Below are positions 1 to 7,932 of a stretch of DNA of 64,000 bases, in pieces; position 1 is the stretch's first letter; each line of letters begins with the position of its first letter. A program made the position numbers and the translations under genes. The notes under the pieces were generated by a model that was not told the DNA's origin, searched no databases, and worked only from the letters and a program-made list of their open reading frames with translations. The stretch spans positions 62,001-126,000 of the forward strand of contig MPMI01000005.1 in the NCBI GenBank assembly GCA_002238415.1. The letters are read 5' to 3'. This stretch comes from Desulfurellaceae bacterium bin18. Lineage in GTDB: Bacteria; Desulfobacterota; Binatia; Bin18.

Positions 1-492
1 TGATGTCAGACCGTGGACCATCATCCACAGAACATTGGCTTCTTTATCAATATCAATGCCTTGAAATCCGCGTTCCTCAACCCAGGTCTTCAACGTTGCC
101 CGCATCACAGCCCAGCTCTGCCGCATGCGCTCACGCTGCTGCGGTGTGCCCATCGTTTCCGGACTCATGTCCTGAAACATGAGTTGATAAAAAGTTGAAT
201 TCTCCAGTCCAAATCGAATATAACGCTGGCCCATTTGAAAGAGTTGTTCTTCCAGCGTGGGCTCTGCTCGGGCAAGCTCCATTTCTTTCGTGAGCAAATC
301 GCCAGCTTGCAACTTCAGTGTCAGCAACAAGTCTTCTTTGCTGTCAAAATGCTGATAAATAGCGGTTGCACTATAGCCTAACATGCCAGCTACAGCCCGC
401 ATGGTGAGTCCAGCTGCTCCTTGTTCTTCAACGATGCGGAGGGCGGCTTTAAGAATATCTTCTCTCAGGGTTGGGTTTGCAGTACGTGGCAT
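1..492 (-). CDS. TetR/AcrR-family transcriptional regulator (3' end outside window)
   Basis: The reading frame begins at the ATG read leftward from 492 and stays open to the window edge, giving 164 residues without a stop. The N-terminus shows a TetR helix-turn-helix: LREDILKAALRIVEEQGAAG followed by the recognition region GYSATAIYQHFDSKEDLL (about residues 28-50). The rest is the helical ligand-binding domain, lacking its last residues. Family members are ligand-released repressors. The gene reads the same way as the DUF2141 and DUF4188 genes behind it. A similar imperfect palindrome lies upstream of this gene and upstream of the DUF4188 gene, so it may control itself and them (inference). 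The inducer cannot be told from sequence. Confidence 0.9.
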   Translation of the reverse strand, partial: MPRTANPTLREDILKAALRIVEEQGAAGLTMRAVAGMLGYSATAIYQHFDSKEDLLLTLKLQAGDLLTKEMELARAEPTLEEQLFQMGQRYIRFGLENSTFYQLMFQDMSPETMGTPQQRERMRQSWAVMRATLKTWVEERGFQGIDIDKEANVLWMMVHGLTS

Positions 493-523
493 GACTTGGA
501 TTTTTGCTGTTGAGGTTGTTATC

Positions 524-540
524 TAACGCTGTAAAGTAAC
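524..540. promoter_or_regulatory. Candidate TetR operator upstream of the tetR gene
   Basis: The sequence TAACGCTGTAA (524-534) followed by AGTAAC forms an imperfect dyad 32-48 bases upstream of the TetR start. Its reverse complement matches 1827-1843, upstream of the DUF4188 gene, at 13 of 17 positions. The repeat is seen directly; binding is inferred. Confidence 0.4.
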
Positions 541-584
541 AAGACTCCAGCAAAAGGGCAAATTTGTGAGCGCCACTTGCATGG

Positions 585-700
585 TATCGTGGAAGACCTG
601 CCAGCAGACGCCCTGGACTGACGAGGCCGACGGCAGTCAGGACAAACGCGGACTGTAAGAACTCACGGCGACGCCTGGGTTGCTCCTTTTCTGTTTCTGT
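585..700 (-). pseudogene. Orphan twin-arginine signal peptide remnant
   Basis: Read leftward, one frame encodes QPRRRREFLQSAFVLTAVG followed by LVSPGRLLAG: a twin-arginine motif, a hydrophobic core and an AxA-like end, a textbook Tat signal. There is no convincing start codon ahead of it, and the frame leads into unrelated sequence near tetR rather than into a recognisable mature protein. It is probably the stump of a deleted exported protein that once sat between the DUF2141 gene and tetR. Confidence 0.4.
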
Positions 701-739
701 CTCCCTCAGGGAGCGAACGGGGTGAGGACAGCCCTCCAG

Positions 740-1123
740 CTACTTCAACTCTATGTCTAGTTTGAGCGGTGCGTTATCAACTGTAAACGAAATGGCCGTA
801 AACTCTGGCGGGCCAAATGTCCCACGCACGTTATTACTAAACCCGTACGCTTCAGTTGGAATACCGAGCACGTTGGCATCAAGTTCTTCATTCTCATTCT
901 TGTCGTGAAAAGCGGCGATAGCGTAGGTTCCCGGAGGAAGGTCCGCAAAGATAACGCGGAGCGAATTGGCACGCGCACGTCTTTGCACTCCGCCGAATAT
1001 CTTCTCGGCCTTATAGCCTGCCTCGCTATCGTACAGGGCAACCTGTAGCCCACCTGTAGCCGTAAACCCTGTCAACATGACTTCGATATCTGCAGCCAAC
1101 CCGACACGAGGCAGCAAGGCCAA
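740..1123 (-). CDS. DUF2141 family secreted protein
   Basis: The protein is 127 residues from a TTG start and matches the DUF2141 pattern: a beta-rich domain with GGLQVALYDSEAGY, DLPPGTYAIAAFHDKNENEELDAN and a G-x-P-x-E-x-YGFSNNVRG segment near residues 85-100. These are small exported proteins of unknown function. The frame continues upstream as KYGIGIGIFTLALLPRVGLA to a stop, and that stretch looks like a signal peptide, so the real start probably lies further out. No ATG, GTG or TTG is available there, so the start is uncertain or the 5' end is damaged. It lies between tetR and the DUF4188 gene on the same strand. Confidence 0.75.
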   Translation of the reverse strand: MALLPRVGLAADIEVMLTGFTATGGLQVALYDSEAGYKAEKIFGGVQRRARANSLRVIFADLPPGTYAIAAFHDKNENEELDANVLGIPTEAYGFSNNVRGTFGPPEFTAISFTVDNAPLKLDIELK

Positions 1124-1255
1124 AGTGAAGATTCCGATCCCAATACCATATTTTGATACAAGACGCGTTTTTTATCCTTTCCGGTCAATCCCGCGTCCCT
1201 CAGGGGAGCGGGAGGGTATGGGTGGGGGAGATACACTGCTCAGCTATCATTACCT

Positions 1256-1792
1256 TTACGCCGTTACCTCTTTCCTCTTCTCTACTCCAGCTGTATCAAG
1301 CGGCGCATCTTCTCCCTGACTCTGATTCAATCGACCCTTGGCTGTATTCTTCCGACCGATAGCAGGAACCAGCCTGCCCGCTCGCCCCAGACCATACGCC
1401 GGCATATTGCCGTAAAAGGATTCGTACTGTCCTTCCGCTACGCAGTAGGTCTCATGCCAAATCCCGACATCGCCGTTCATCCCCACCTTCCGGTTAAACG
1501 CCGCCCACGCAGGATAATGCCACCCCCTCCGGTCACGTGCATAGGTATGCAGATGCTCAAACGAGCGCCAGTACTGCACGACTGAAAAATTGGGAAACCC
1601 CGGCTGATAGCGAAAGCCAAGCAGGCCAGAATCGGGATTTGCTGACAGCTCCTCCAGCATGGCTGGCATAGCCCGAAAGACGGGCAGCCACTTATGGACC
1701 TTCCACAATTTATTAATCCGCATACCGATCAGAAACACGACAAACGACCCGTCTATTTCTGCGGCCATGCGTTGAGGGATGATCTGCGCCAT
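1256..1792 (-). CDS. DUF4188 domain-containing protein
   Basis: The 178-residue protein fits DUF4188: [19 protein letters not shown] near residue 17, [20 protein letters not shown] near residue 58 and [13 protein letters not shown] near residue 92. The family has a dimeric alpha/beta-barrel fold resembling heme-dependent dehydratases and small monooxygenases; no substrate is established. It starts at an ATG preceded by AAAGGAGGC. The last 40 residues are charged and low in complexity. An AT-rich promoter region with a candidate TetR operator lies just upstream, so it probably heads the leftward unit ending with tetR. Confidence 0.8.
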   Translation of the reverse strand: MAQIIPQRMAAEIDGSFVVFLIGMRINKLWKVHKWLPVFRAMPAMLEELSANPDSGLLGFRYQPGFPNFSVVQYWRSFEHLHTYARDRRGWHYPAWAAFNRKVGMNGDVGIWHETYCVAEGQYESFYGNMPAYGLGRAGRLVPAIGRKNTAKGRLNQSQGEDAPLDTAGVEKRKEVTA

Positions 1793-1826
1793 ATGATAGC
1801 CTCCTTTTTGATTATTATATTACAAT

Positions 1827-1843
1827 GTTAAGTAACGGCGTTA
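1827..1843. promoter_or_regulatory. Candidate TetR operator upstream of the DUF4188 gene
   Basis: The sequence GTTAAGTAACGGCGTTA contains the near-perfect dyad TAACGGCGTTA (1833-1843). It lies 35-51 bases upstream of the DUF4188 start in AT-rich sequence. It resembles the reverse complement of 524-540 at 13 of 17 positions. Confidence 0.4.
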
Positions 1844-2045
1844 ATTAATAATGTCAAGCGATTTTGAGAGCATTGTAGTAGCGTAATTTCGACTGGCAGC
1901 TCTCTCTTGAGTAGAGGAGTGCGATACCTCGACTGTCTGTTGCCGTGAGGTTGTCCTTCGGCTTTGCTGACGCTACGCTCGCAAAACGACCGAACCGTTC
2001 TTCCCTGTGGAAATCGGAAGGACGGGCTCGTCCAAGGGAGGGAGT

Positions 2046-3464
2046 ATGTCTGCTGCCGAACTCTGTTTTCTCAGCGCCACCGAACTGGCCGGGCGTATAC
2101 GCACCCGCGAGGTGTCATGCCGGGAAGTCATGGAAGCGTACCTAGCGCGGATCGATCGCATCAATCCGCGGGTAAACGCGATTGTGACCCTGTTGGCGGA
2201 GCGTGGACTGGAGCGGGCAACCGCAGCCGATGCAGCGCTCGGGCGAGGCCAGGAGGTCGGCCCGTTGCACGGCTTGCCCATTGCCCACAAGGATCTGGTC
2301 TTGACCAAAGGCGTCCGCACCACGCTCGGCTCGCCAATCTTTGCCGATTTTGTTCCCGACCAGGACGAGATTATTGTCGAACGCCTGCGTGCGGCCGGTG
2401 CGATTGCCATCGGCAAGACGAATACGCCCGAGTTCGGGGCCGGCTCGCAAACGTATAACGAGGTGTTTGGGGAGACACTCAACCCATATGATCTCTCCAC
2501 AACCTGTGGTGGCAGTAGCGGCGGAGCTGCGGTGTCGCTAGCGACCGGGATGCTGCCGATTGCCGATGGCAGCGACCTGGGCGGCTCGCTGCGTAATCCA
2601 GCCAGTTTTTGCAATGTGGTGGGGTTTCGGCCCTCGCCCGGCCGGGTGCCCACCTGGCCGCACCGGGTCGGCTGGTTTCCGCTCGCCGTCGAAGGACCGA
2701 TGGCTCGTACCGTGCAGGATGTGGCGCTGTTGCTGAGCGCCATGGCCGGGCCTGACCCTCGCGTGCCGATTGCCAATAGTGAATCGGGCGAGCAGTTCCT
2801 TCAGCCCCTTGAGCGCTCTTTTACGGATACCCCGATTGCCTGGAGTCCGACGCTGGGCGGCCTGCCGGTGGACGCCCGCGTGACCGCGGTGCTCGAAAGT
2901 CAGCGTAGCGTGTTTACCGACCTGGGTTGCGTCATCGAGGAAGCGACGCCCGATTTCAAAGACGCCGATGAGGTCTTTCGCGTCTGGCGGGCGTGGTATT
3001 TTGATCTGTCCTTGGGCGAGTTGCTGCCCGAACACCGGGACAAAATGAAGGACACGGTCATCTGGAATATCGAAGAAGGGACAAAACTCACCGGCCCGCA
3101 AATCGGGCGGGCCGAGAAAAAGCGCACGCTGCTCTATCACCGGGTACGTGAGTTCATGGAACAGTACGAGTTCCTGATTCTGCCCGTCTCACAAGTGCCA
3201 CCATTTGATGTCAAACAACGCTACGTGCGTGAGATTAACGGCGTCCAGATGGAGACGTATTTGGACTGGATGCGCTCGTGTTATTACATCAGCGTCACCG
3301 GATTACCGGCTATCTCAGTGCCGTGCGGTTTCACGCCGGAGGGCTTACCCGTTGGTGTGCAGATCGTTGGTCGGCATCAGAACGAACTGGGCGTGCTTCA
3401 GTTGGCCTATGCGTTTGAGCAGGCCACGCGGGTGGGGGAGAGAAGGCCAGAGGTTGAGGATTAG
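2046..3464 (+). CDS. Amidase (amidase signature family, GatA-like)
   Basis: The 472-residue enzyme carries the amidase signature. A lysine occurs in PIAHKDLVLTKGV (about residue 80), and the serine-rich CGGSSGGAAVSLATGMLP block around residue 155 supplies the cis-Ser/Ser/Lys triad, followed by ADGSDLGGSLRNPA. Such enzymes hydrolyse amides, or act as the GatA amidotransferase subunit. No gatB or gatC is adjacent, so a free-standing catabolic amidase is more likely. I chose the ATG at 2046, preceded by AAGGGAGGGAG, over an upstream in-frame ATG. A flavin monooxygenase follows on the same strand after 57 bases. Confidence 0.92.
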   Translation: MSAAELCFLSATELAGRIRTREVSCREVMEAYLARIDRINPRVNAIVTLLAERGLERATAADAALGRGQEVGPLHGLPIAHKDLVLTKGVRTTLGSPIFADFVPDQDEIIVERLRAAGAIAIGKTNTPEFGAGSQTYNEVFGETLNPYDLSTTCGGSSGGAAVSLATGMLPIADGSDLGGSLRNPASFCNVVGFRPSPGRVPTWPHRVGWFPLAVEGPMARTVQDVALLLSAMAGPDPRVPIANSESGEQFLQPLERSFTDTPIAWSPTLGGLPVDARVTAVLESQRSVFTDLGCVIEEATPDFKDADEVFRVWRAWYFDLSLGELLPEHRDKMKDTVIWNIEEGTKLTGPQIGRAEKKRTLLYHRVREFMEQYEFLILPVSQVPPFDVKQRYVREINGVQMETYLDWMRSCYYISVTGLPAISVPCGFTPEGLPVGVQIVGRHQNELGVLQLAYAFEQATRVGERRPEVED

Positions 3465-3521
3465 GGGTTGGGGAAGCGGGCAGCGTTCTGAGCAATTCGT
3501 AATGAAGAGGAGGACTATCCC

Positions 3522-4538
3522 ATGCAATTTGGTTTTATGGAGGATTTTCGGAACCCGGAACCTTGGGCGCGGCCATTTCCCGAGCTGTATAACGCGATCT
3601 TAGACCAAACCGTTCGGGCCGAGGAACTTGGCTATGATCATGTCTGGCTGACCGAGCACCATTTTACTGAGGATGGCTATAATCCGTCGCTGCTACCGAC
3701 CGCGACGGCGATTGCCACCCGAACCAGCACCATTCGGATCGGGACGTTTATTCTGCTGCTGCCGTTTCAGCATCCGATTCGGGTGGCTGAAGACGCCACC
3801 TGTGTCGATATCTGGTCAAACGGCCGGTTCGACCTGGGTGTTGGGCAGGGCTATTCGTACATGGAGTTTGACGCCCTGTGTATGCCGCGCAAAGAACGTT
3901 CGGCGCGTTTGCGCGAGGGTGTTGAGTTGATTCAAAAAGTCTGGACTGAGGATGCGGTCACGTTTGACGGGCGTTTTACCCAGGTGAAAGATCTGACCTT
4001 GAGCCCCAAGCCGGTGCAGCAACCCATGCCGCTGTGGATCGGCGCGCGGGCCGAGAAGGCGACCCGCAACGCGGCCCGGCTGGGCTGTCATCTCATGGCA
4101 ACCATCGGACCCGACCCGGCACCGTGGTATATTGACGAGCTGAAAAAATGCGGGCGCAATCCGGACGATTTCAACATCGCGCAATTACGTCTGGTGTATC
4201 TGGCCGACACCGAAGACCAGGCCTGGGAAGACTGCCAGGATCATTTGTTCAGTATGATGGAGTTCTACGGTCATATTTTGGCTGAGGCGAATGATGCGCC
4301 TGGAGATAAAGATGTATGGCAGTTCACCGAGCCGAGCGAACTCCGCCACTCGGCCTTTGGTGAAGCGGTGATGATCGGCACGCCGGACCAGGTCGCCCGA
4401 AAAATGGAACGCTTCAAAGACGAGTTCCAATGCACGCATTTCATCATGAGCACGCAACTGGCCGGCATGGACCCCAAGAAATCGACCCGCTCGCTGGAGC
4501 TGTTCGCCAAGGAGATAATGCCGAGCTTTCGGGGGTAG
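3522..4538 (+). CDS. Luciferase-like flavin-dependent monooxygenase
   Basis: The 338-residue protein has the bacterial luciferase-like TIM-barrel pattern: WLTEHHFTEDGYNPSLLPTA near residue 48, IRIGTFILLLPFQHPIRVAE near residue 72, GRFDLGVGQGY near residue 100 and PLWIGARAEKATRNAARLG near residue 170. The family uses reduced flavin (FMNH2 or F420) to oxidise small organics. AGAGGAGGAC lies just before the ATG. It is one of five family members in this window and closely resembles the one at 12971. It follows the amidase and may be co-transcribed with it; the substrate is unknown. Confidence 0.92.
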   Translation: MQFGFMEDFRNPEPWARPFPELYNAILDQTVRAEELGYDHVWLTEHHFTEDGYNPSLLPTATAIATRTSTIRIGTFILLLPFQHPIRVAEDATCVDIWSNGRFDLGVGQGYSYMEFDALCMPRKERSARLREGVELIQKVWTEDAVTFDGRFTQVKDLTLSPKPVQQPMPLWIGARAEKATRNAARLGCHLMATIGPDPAPWYIDELKKCGRNPDDFNIAQLRLVYLADTEDQAWEDCQDHLFSMMEFYGHILAEANDAPGDKDVWQFTEPSELRHSAFGEAVMIGTPDQVARKMERFKDEFQCTHFIMSTQLAGMDPKKSTRSLELFAKEIMPSFRG

Positions 4539-4557
4539 GGGGAGGAATGTCCTCCCA
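4539..4557. other. Short spacer after the monooxygenase gene
   Basis: GGGGGAGGAATGTCCTCCCA forms a small GGAGGA/TCCTCC hairpin directly after the stop, a possible weak terminator without a T run. Confidence 0.3.
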
Positions 4558-4598
4558 CCCCTTTGATGATGCGCACCGAGTAGATCGGTTGGCAGGGG
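4558..4598 (-). pseudogene. Fragment of a second RelE/ParE-type toxin gene
   Basis: This stretch is nearly the same as 5256-5296 inside the intact toxin gene. Read leftward it encodes QPIYSVRIIKG, matching QPIYSVRITKG of the intact toxin. It is a stump of a paralogous toxin joined to the end of a broken PIN-domain gene. Confidence 0.6.
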
Positions 4599-4603
4599 TA
4601 GAC

Positions 4604-4756
4604 TTATGCTGCGAAGGGGCGCAGCAGGTTGTGAAACGGTTGCGTGTCCTTCAATCGATACGTCTCGAAATCGCGCTGATCCGTGGAAAGAATCCGGCCC
4701 TCTCCAAGTTCGGTTGCCGCCACCACCGATCGCGTGACGACGAGCGTTTCGTCAAG
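4604..4756 (-). pseudogene. PIN-domain (VapC-like) toxin, C-terminal fragment
   Basis: Directly behind the RHH antitoxin gene, the leftward frame reads LDETLVVTRSVVAATE, LGEGRILSTDQRDFETYR and LKDTQPFHNLLRPFAA before a stop. The segment with a conserved Asp in STDQRDF is typical of the end of a PIN RNase. The N-terminal half with the first acidic residues is missing, and no start codon fits. This is a truncated vapC whose antitoxin survives. Confidence 0.7.
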
Positions 4757-4757
4757 G

Positions 4758-5003
4758 CTACTCCCCCAAGTCACGTATGAGGTAACGCTTGTACTGGCTC
4801 GCCAAGTCTGCGGGACCTGTAGCGCAGCCCACGAAGTCGCTGCTCAACAAGGCGTCGAGCTTGTCGCGGGACCGCCCGGCCTGTTGGCGGTGCAAGAGGT
4901 CGATTGCGCGTTTGACGATCTCGCTTGTGCTGAGCCGTGTCAACGATTGGAGTTGCCGCAGCTTCTCCGCTCGCTCGTCATCCAATTTCGCATTGATTCG
5001 CAT
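4758..5003 (-). CDS. Ribbon-helix-helix antitoxin (CopG/VapB-like)
   Basis: The 81-residue protein opens with MRINAKLDDERAEKLRQLQ and continues LTRLSTSEIVKRAIDLLHRQ, the strand-helix-helix pattern of an RHH DNA-binding antitoxin. The C-terminal half should bind the toxin. The expected partner downstream is only a PIN C-terminal fragment, so this antitoxin is now an orphan. A 17-base dyad at 5040-5056 overlaps its likely promoter and is a good candidate for autoregulation. Confidence 0.8.
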   Translation of the reverse strand: MRINAKLDDERAEKLRQLQSLTRLSTSEIVKRAIDLLHRQQAGRSRDKLDALLSSDFVGCATGPADLASQYKRYLIRDLGE

Positions 5004-5039
5004 ATGACATCCTCGGACAGGTATTCACGAGCGCAGCGT

Positions 5040-5056
5040 GTATGACGGCATCATAC
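5040..5056. promoter_or_regulatory. Palindromic operator upstream of the RHH antitoxin
   Basis: GTATGACGGCATCATAC has perfect 6-base arms around a 5-base centre, 37-53 bases upstream of the antitoxin start. Read leftward it includes TATGAT, a fair -10 box. RHH antitoxins commonly repress from such dyads (known for the family); binding here is inferred. Confidence 0.45.
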
Positions 5057-5158
5057 AATTTCGCTTATTTTCGGAATAACAACCTCGGGTTCAGCGTTGC
5101 CCGGAGTTTGGATTAAACCCTGAATCTTTTCTGTAGCGAGTACTAGCCGATAATTGTC

Positions 5159-5428
5159 CTATCGCCTGCCAAGAACGTGCTCATAGTCTGCATGCGAGCC
5201 GACCCAGAACCATAACATACCCTTGGTGTCTCGTTTGCCGATGGCGCGGTAGCCTTTGGTGATGCGTACCGAGTAGATCGGTTGGGATGGGTGGACCTGT
5301 TTGAAACGGAGGCTCTGATCCCAGGGATTGGCCTCGAATCGCTGATACGCGGTCTTCACCTGTCGTTGGATTGCGTCCGGCAGGGTCTTCAACCGCTGGC
5401 GAAACTGCCGGGTGGTCCGGGATCTCAC
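5159..5428 (-). CDS. RelE/ParE-superfamily toxin
   Basis: The 89-residue basic protein has the short RelE/ParE fold pattern: TTRQFRQRLKTLPDAIQRQV (helices), then RFKQVHPSQPIYSVRITKGYRAIGKR (beta strands with basic residues near positions 43-68) and a C-terminal strand WFWVGSHADYEHVL. Toxins of this fold cut mRNA at the ribosome or inhibit gyrase; which applies is not clear. Its start overlaps the end of the upstream antitoxin gene by four bases (ATGA), as expected for a translationally coupled pair. A fragment of a close paralogue lies at 4558-4598. Confidence 0.85.
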   Translation of the reverse strand: MRSRTTRQFRQRLKTLPDAIQRQVKTAYQRFEANPWDQSLRFKQVHPSQPIYSVRITKGYRAIGKRDTKGMLWFWVGSHADYEHVLGRR

Positions 5429-5643
5429 AGGGCGTCCGGGTCGAGTGCTTCGGTTAGCCCTTTGCGGTCTTCTTGCTCGGCCTCTGCTGCGAGTTGTTCA
5501 AGCGTATCATGCGAACGTGCAAATGCGGCCTGCCACCGCCGCTCATCTGCGATCTCTTCCAGAATAAGCGCGGCGATAGCGTTTTGTTGATCTACGGGAA
5601 GTCGTTTGGCCTGTTCCACTGCCTTGTCAAGCATTTCGCTCAT
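5425..5643 (-). CDS. Antitoxin partner of the RelE/ParE-like toxin
   Basis: The 72-residue protein MSEMLDKAVEQAKRLPVDQQ continues with NAIAALILEEIADERRWQAA and ends acidic. This helical, acidic composition is usual for the small antitoxins paired with such toxins. The ATG at 5643 follows GAGGAACTC; longer forms of this frame overlap the SDR gene and are not credible. The ribosome-binding site sits in a small perfect inverted repeat (5646-5660), which could tune translation. It overlaps the toxin gene by four bases. Confidence 0.8.
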   Translation of the reverse strand: MSEMLDKAVEQAKRLPVDQQNAIAALILEEIADERRWQAAFARSHDTLEQLAAEAEQEDRKGLTEALDPDAL

Positions 5644-5645
5644 GG

Positions 5646-5660
5646 TCAGAGTTCCTCTGA
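5646..5660 (-). promoter_or_regulatory. Inverted repeat enclosing the antitoxin ribosome-binding site
   Basis: Read leftward, TCAGAGGAACTCTGA forms 6-base arms around GAA and contains the likely Shine-Dalgarno AGAGGAA. It could be an operator or a weak translational hairpin. Confidence 0.3.
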
Positions 5661-5731
5661 TCAAAAGATGAGCCCGACAGGCTAAAAAAGCAAGCGCATT
5701 TAGGATATAGGAAGGCCAACAGGAGATATGT

Positions 5732-6493
5732 ATGCGGTTTGAAAATACGGGTGTCCTGATTACAGGCGCGGGCAGTGGGATCGGGCGAGCGGCAAGCTTG
5801 GCCTTTGCCACGGAAGGTGCGGCTATTGCTGCAGCAGACCTCCGGCTTGAAGCGGCCCAGGCAACCGCCAGCGCGGTTGAGGAAGTAGGGCGTAAGGCCG
5901 TGGCCCTCCAGGTCGATGTTACGCAACCGGACTCGGTGCAGGCTCTGGTAGAGCGGGCCGTGGCCGGACTCGGCTCACTCGATGTGCTGATCAACAGCGC
6001 GGGGGTGCGCGAGATCGTACCGTTCCTGGAATTGCCTGCCGAAGAATGGACGAAGGTCATCGGTACGAACCTGACCGGGACGTTTCTGTGCAGTCAAGCC
6101 GTTGCCCAGCACCTGATTGCGCAGAATAAAAGCGGAAAGATCATTAACCTGTCGTCGGTCGCCGGTCTTATGGGCGTGCCGAACCGGGCGGCCTATGTGG
6201 CCTCCAAGCATGGGGTGGTCGGCCTGACCAAGGAGATGGGGATGGAACTGGCCGATAAGCATATTCAGGTCAACGCCATTGCCCCTGGTGTGGTCGAGAC
6301 CGCCATGACCGCGGGCTATTTTGATAAGCCGGATATCGTGGCCTCGCTCAAAAAAGCACATCCGGCCGGACGCTGGGCGCAGCCCGAAGAAATTGCCCGG
6401 CTGATGTTGTTCCTGGCGTCTGAGGACGCAGACTTCATGACTGGTACAACGATTCCGATTGACGGTGGGTTTGTGGCCGGAAAGGCTATCTAA
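5732..6493 (+). CDS. Short-chain dehydrogenase/reductase (SDR)
   Basis: The 253-residue classical SDR has the cofactor motif TGAGSGIGRA (residues 11-20), NSAG near residue 88, catalytic Ser about 142 (NLSSVAG), and Tyr155/Lys159 in YVASK. The C-terminal GTTIPIDGGFVAGKAI is typical of FabG-like members. It would oxidise or reduce a hydroxyl/keto group with NAD(P). AGGAGATATGT precedes the ATG. The CoA-transferase gene starts 11 bases after its stop, so both likely serve one acyl-CoA pathway. The substrate is unknown. Confidence 0.93.
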   Translation: MRFENTGVLITGAGSGIGRAASLAFATEGAAIAAADLRLEAAQATASAVEEVGRKAVALQVDVTQPDSVQALVERAVAGLGSLDVLINSAGVREIVPFLELPAEEWTKVIGTNLTGTFLCSQAVAQHLIAQNKSGKIINLSSVAGLMGVPNRAAYVASKHGVVGLTKEMGMELADKHIQVNAIAPGVVETAMTAGYFDKPDIVASLKKAHPAGRWAQPEEIARLMLFLASEDADFMTGTTIPIDGGFVAGKAI

Positions 6494-6504
6494 GGGAGTG
6501 TGAC

Positions 6505-7743
6505 ATGACCGAACAGAGACAGATTCTTGAAGGGGTGCGTATTCTTGACCTGACCCAATGGCTGGCCGGACCGCAGGCCACGCGGCTGATGGTGGACCTT
6601 GGGGCCGAAGTCATCAAGGTTGAACTCCCACCCAAAGGCGAACACAGTCGGCATATCCGCATCGTGCCCAAGGACGGCAAGGATGGCGCCACGCCGAGCT
6701 ATTTCATCATGCATAACCGGGGCAAGAAGAGCCTGTGCGTGGATATCAAAACTCCAGCCGGCCAGGCCGTCATCAAGGATTTGGTCCAGCACTGCGACGT
6801 GCTGTTCGAGAACTTCACACCCGGCATCATGGAGCGCTACGGCCTGACCTATGAGAGCCTGTCCGCCGTCAACCCGAGTCTCGTCATGTGCTCGGTCTCG
6901 ACCTATGGGCAGACCGGCCCATACTCCCGTCGCATCGGCAACGACCTGGTCGCCCTGGCGGCCGGCGGCTTGCTGCATCTGGTCGGCGAGCCGGACGGCT
7001 ATCCGGCCTATCCAGCCTCGGCCATTGGCGATCACATGACCGCGCTCAACGCCTTTGGCGCGATCATGGCGGCCCTGTTCCATCGCCAGCGTACGGGCGA
7101 GGGCCAGCATATCGACCTGGCCCTGGTGGACTGCACCTATAACTCGCACGACTGGGCGCTGGCGGCCTACAGTGTGACCGACGGAGCGGTCGACCCGCAA
7201 CGCGGTGGCTCGCAGCGGGCCGGGGCGTTTCCCTACGGGGCGTTCAAATCAAAGGACGGTTATATCGCCATCGGACTGATTACCGAGGACCACTGGGTGA
7301 CCCTGGTCAAACGCATGGGGCACGAAGAGTTACTGACCTCGCCCGAGTTCAAGACCAACCGCTGGCGCATTCAGAACGCCGACGCCCTGCGGGTCATTAT
7401 CGAAGAGTGGCTGCAATCGCTGCCAAGCGACGAAGAGGCGATTCGGATTATGGCCGATGAACTCCGCCTGCCGGTTGCTCCGATTCTGTCCATCGGCCAA
7501 TTCGCGGAAGACCCGCATTTAAGTAAACGTATGGTCGAAACCGTGCCCAACCCGGACTACGGCGAGTTGAAGCTGCTCCAATCCCCCCATAAATTCTCCA
7601 AAACCCCGCCGCGCATCCCCGGACCGGCGTCACGCCTGGGTCAACATACGGACGAGTTGCTGGGCGGCTTATGCGGATATACGGCCGAGCAAATACAGGA
7701 ATTAAAGGACCAGGGCATCCTTGTTGAGAATGCGGAGGGGTAG
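6505..7743 (+). CDS. CaiB/BaiF family CoA-transferase
   Basis: The 412-residue family III CoA-transferase begins LEGVRILDLTQWLAGPQATR and shows LGAEVIKVE (about residue 32), NRGKKSLCVDIKTPAGQ, and NFTPGIMERYGLTYESL. The expected catalytic aspartate falls in AIGDHMTALNAFGAIMAAL near residue 175. Such enzymes move CoA between carboxylic acids through an enzyme-bound anhydride. GGGAGTGTGAC precedes the ATG, and the gene is tightly linked to the preceding SDR. A diverged remnant matching its last 15 codons occurs at 8532-8576. Confidence 0.93.
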   Translation: MTEQRQILEGVRILDLTQWLAGPQATRLMVDLGAEVIKVELPPKGEHSRHIRIVPKDGKDGATPSYFIMHNRGKKSLCVDIKTPAGQAVIKDLVQHCDVLFENFTPGIMERYGLTYESLSAVNPSLVMCSVSTYGQTGPYSRRIGNDLVALAAGGLLHLVGEPDGYPAYPASAIGDHMTALNAFGAIMAALFHRQRTGEGQHIDLALVDCTYNSHDWALAAYSVTDGAVDPQRGGSQRAGAFPYGAFKSKDGYIAIGLITEDHWVTLVKRMGHEELLTSPEFKTNRWRIQNADALRVIIEEWLQSLPSDEEAIRIMADELRLPVAPILSIGQFAEDPHLSKRMVETVPNPDYGELKLLQSPHKFSKTPPRIPGPASRLGQHTDELLGGLCGYTAEQIQELKDQGILVENAEG

Positions 7744-7773
7744 CTGGTTCTCGGCTCATGACAAGGAGAACGT

Positions 7774-7932
7774 ATGCAGAAGCGGAAAAAAACGGAGGGC
7801 AGTTGGAGGACGAGTGGGGTGCTGACAGTCGGGCTCGTCTGTGCTGTGGACCTGCTGCCGCTGGCCGTTCACGCCCAAAACGCGACCTACAACCAGACCG
7901 TAAAATTCCAAAATTCGGGAGCCATTCTTTGA
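7774..7932 (+). pseudogene. Truncated secreted-protein gene (signal peptide stump)
   Basis: After a good ribosome-binding site (ACAAGGAGAACGT), an ATG opens 52 codons: a basic start MQKRKKTEGSWRTS, a hydrophobic core VLTVGLVCAVDLLPLAVHAQ and a plausible AxA cleavage site. A stop follows exactly where the repeat element at 7929-8262 begins. This looks like a normal exported-protein gene whose mature part was lost when the element or a deletion arrived. Confidence 0.6.

Noticed and set aside
5425-6060. 211-residue leftward extension of the antitoxin frame
   Set aside because: The first two thirds overlap the SDR gene; only the part from the ATG at 5643 looks like an antitoxin.
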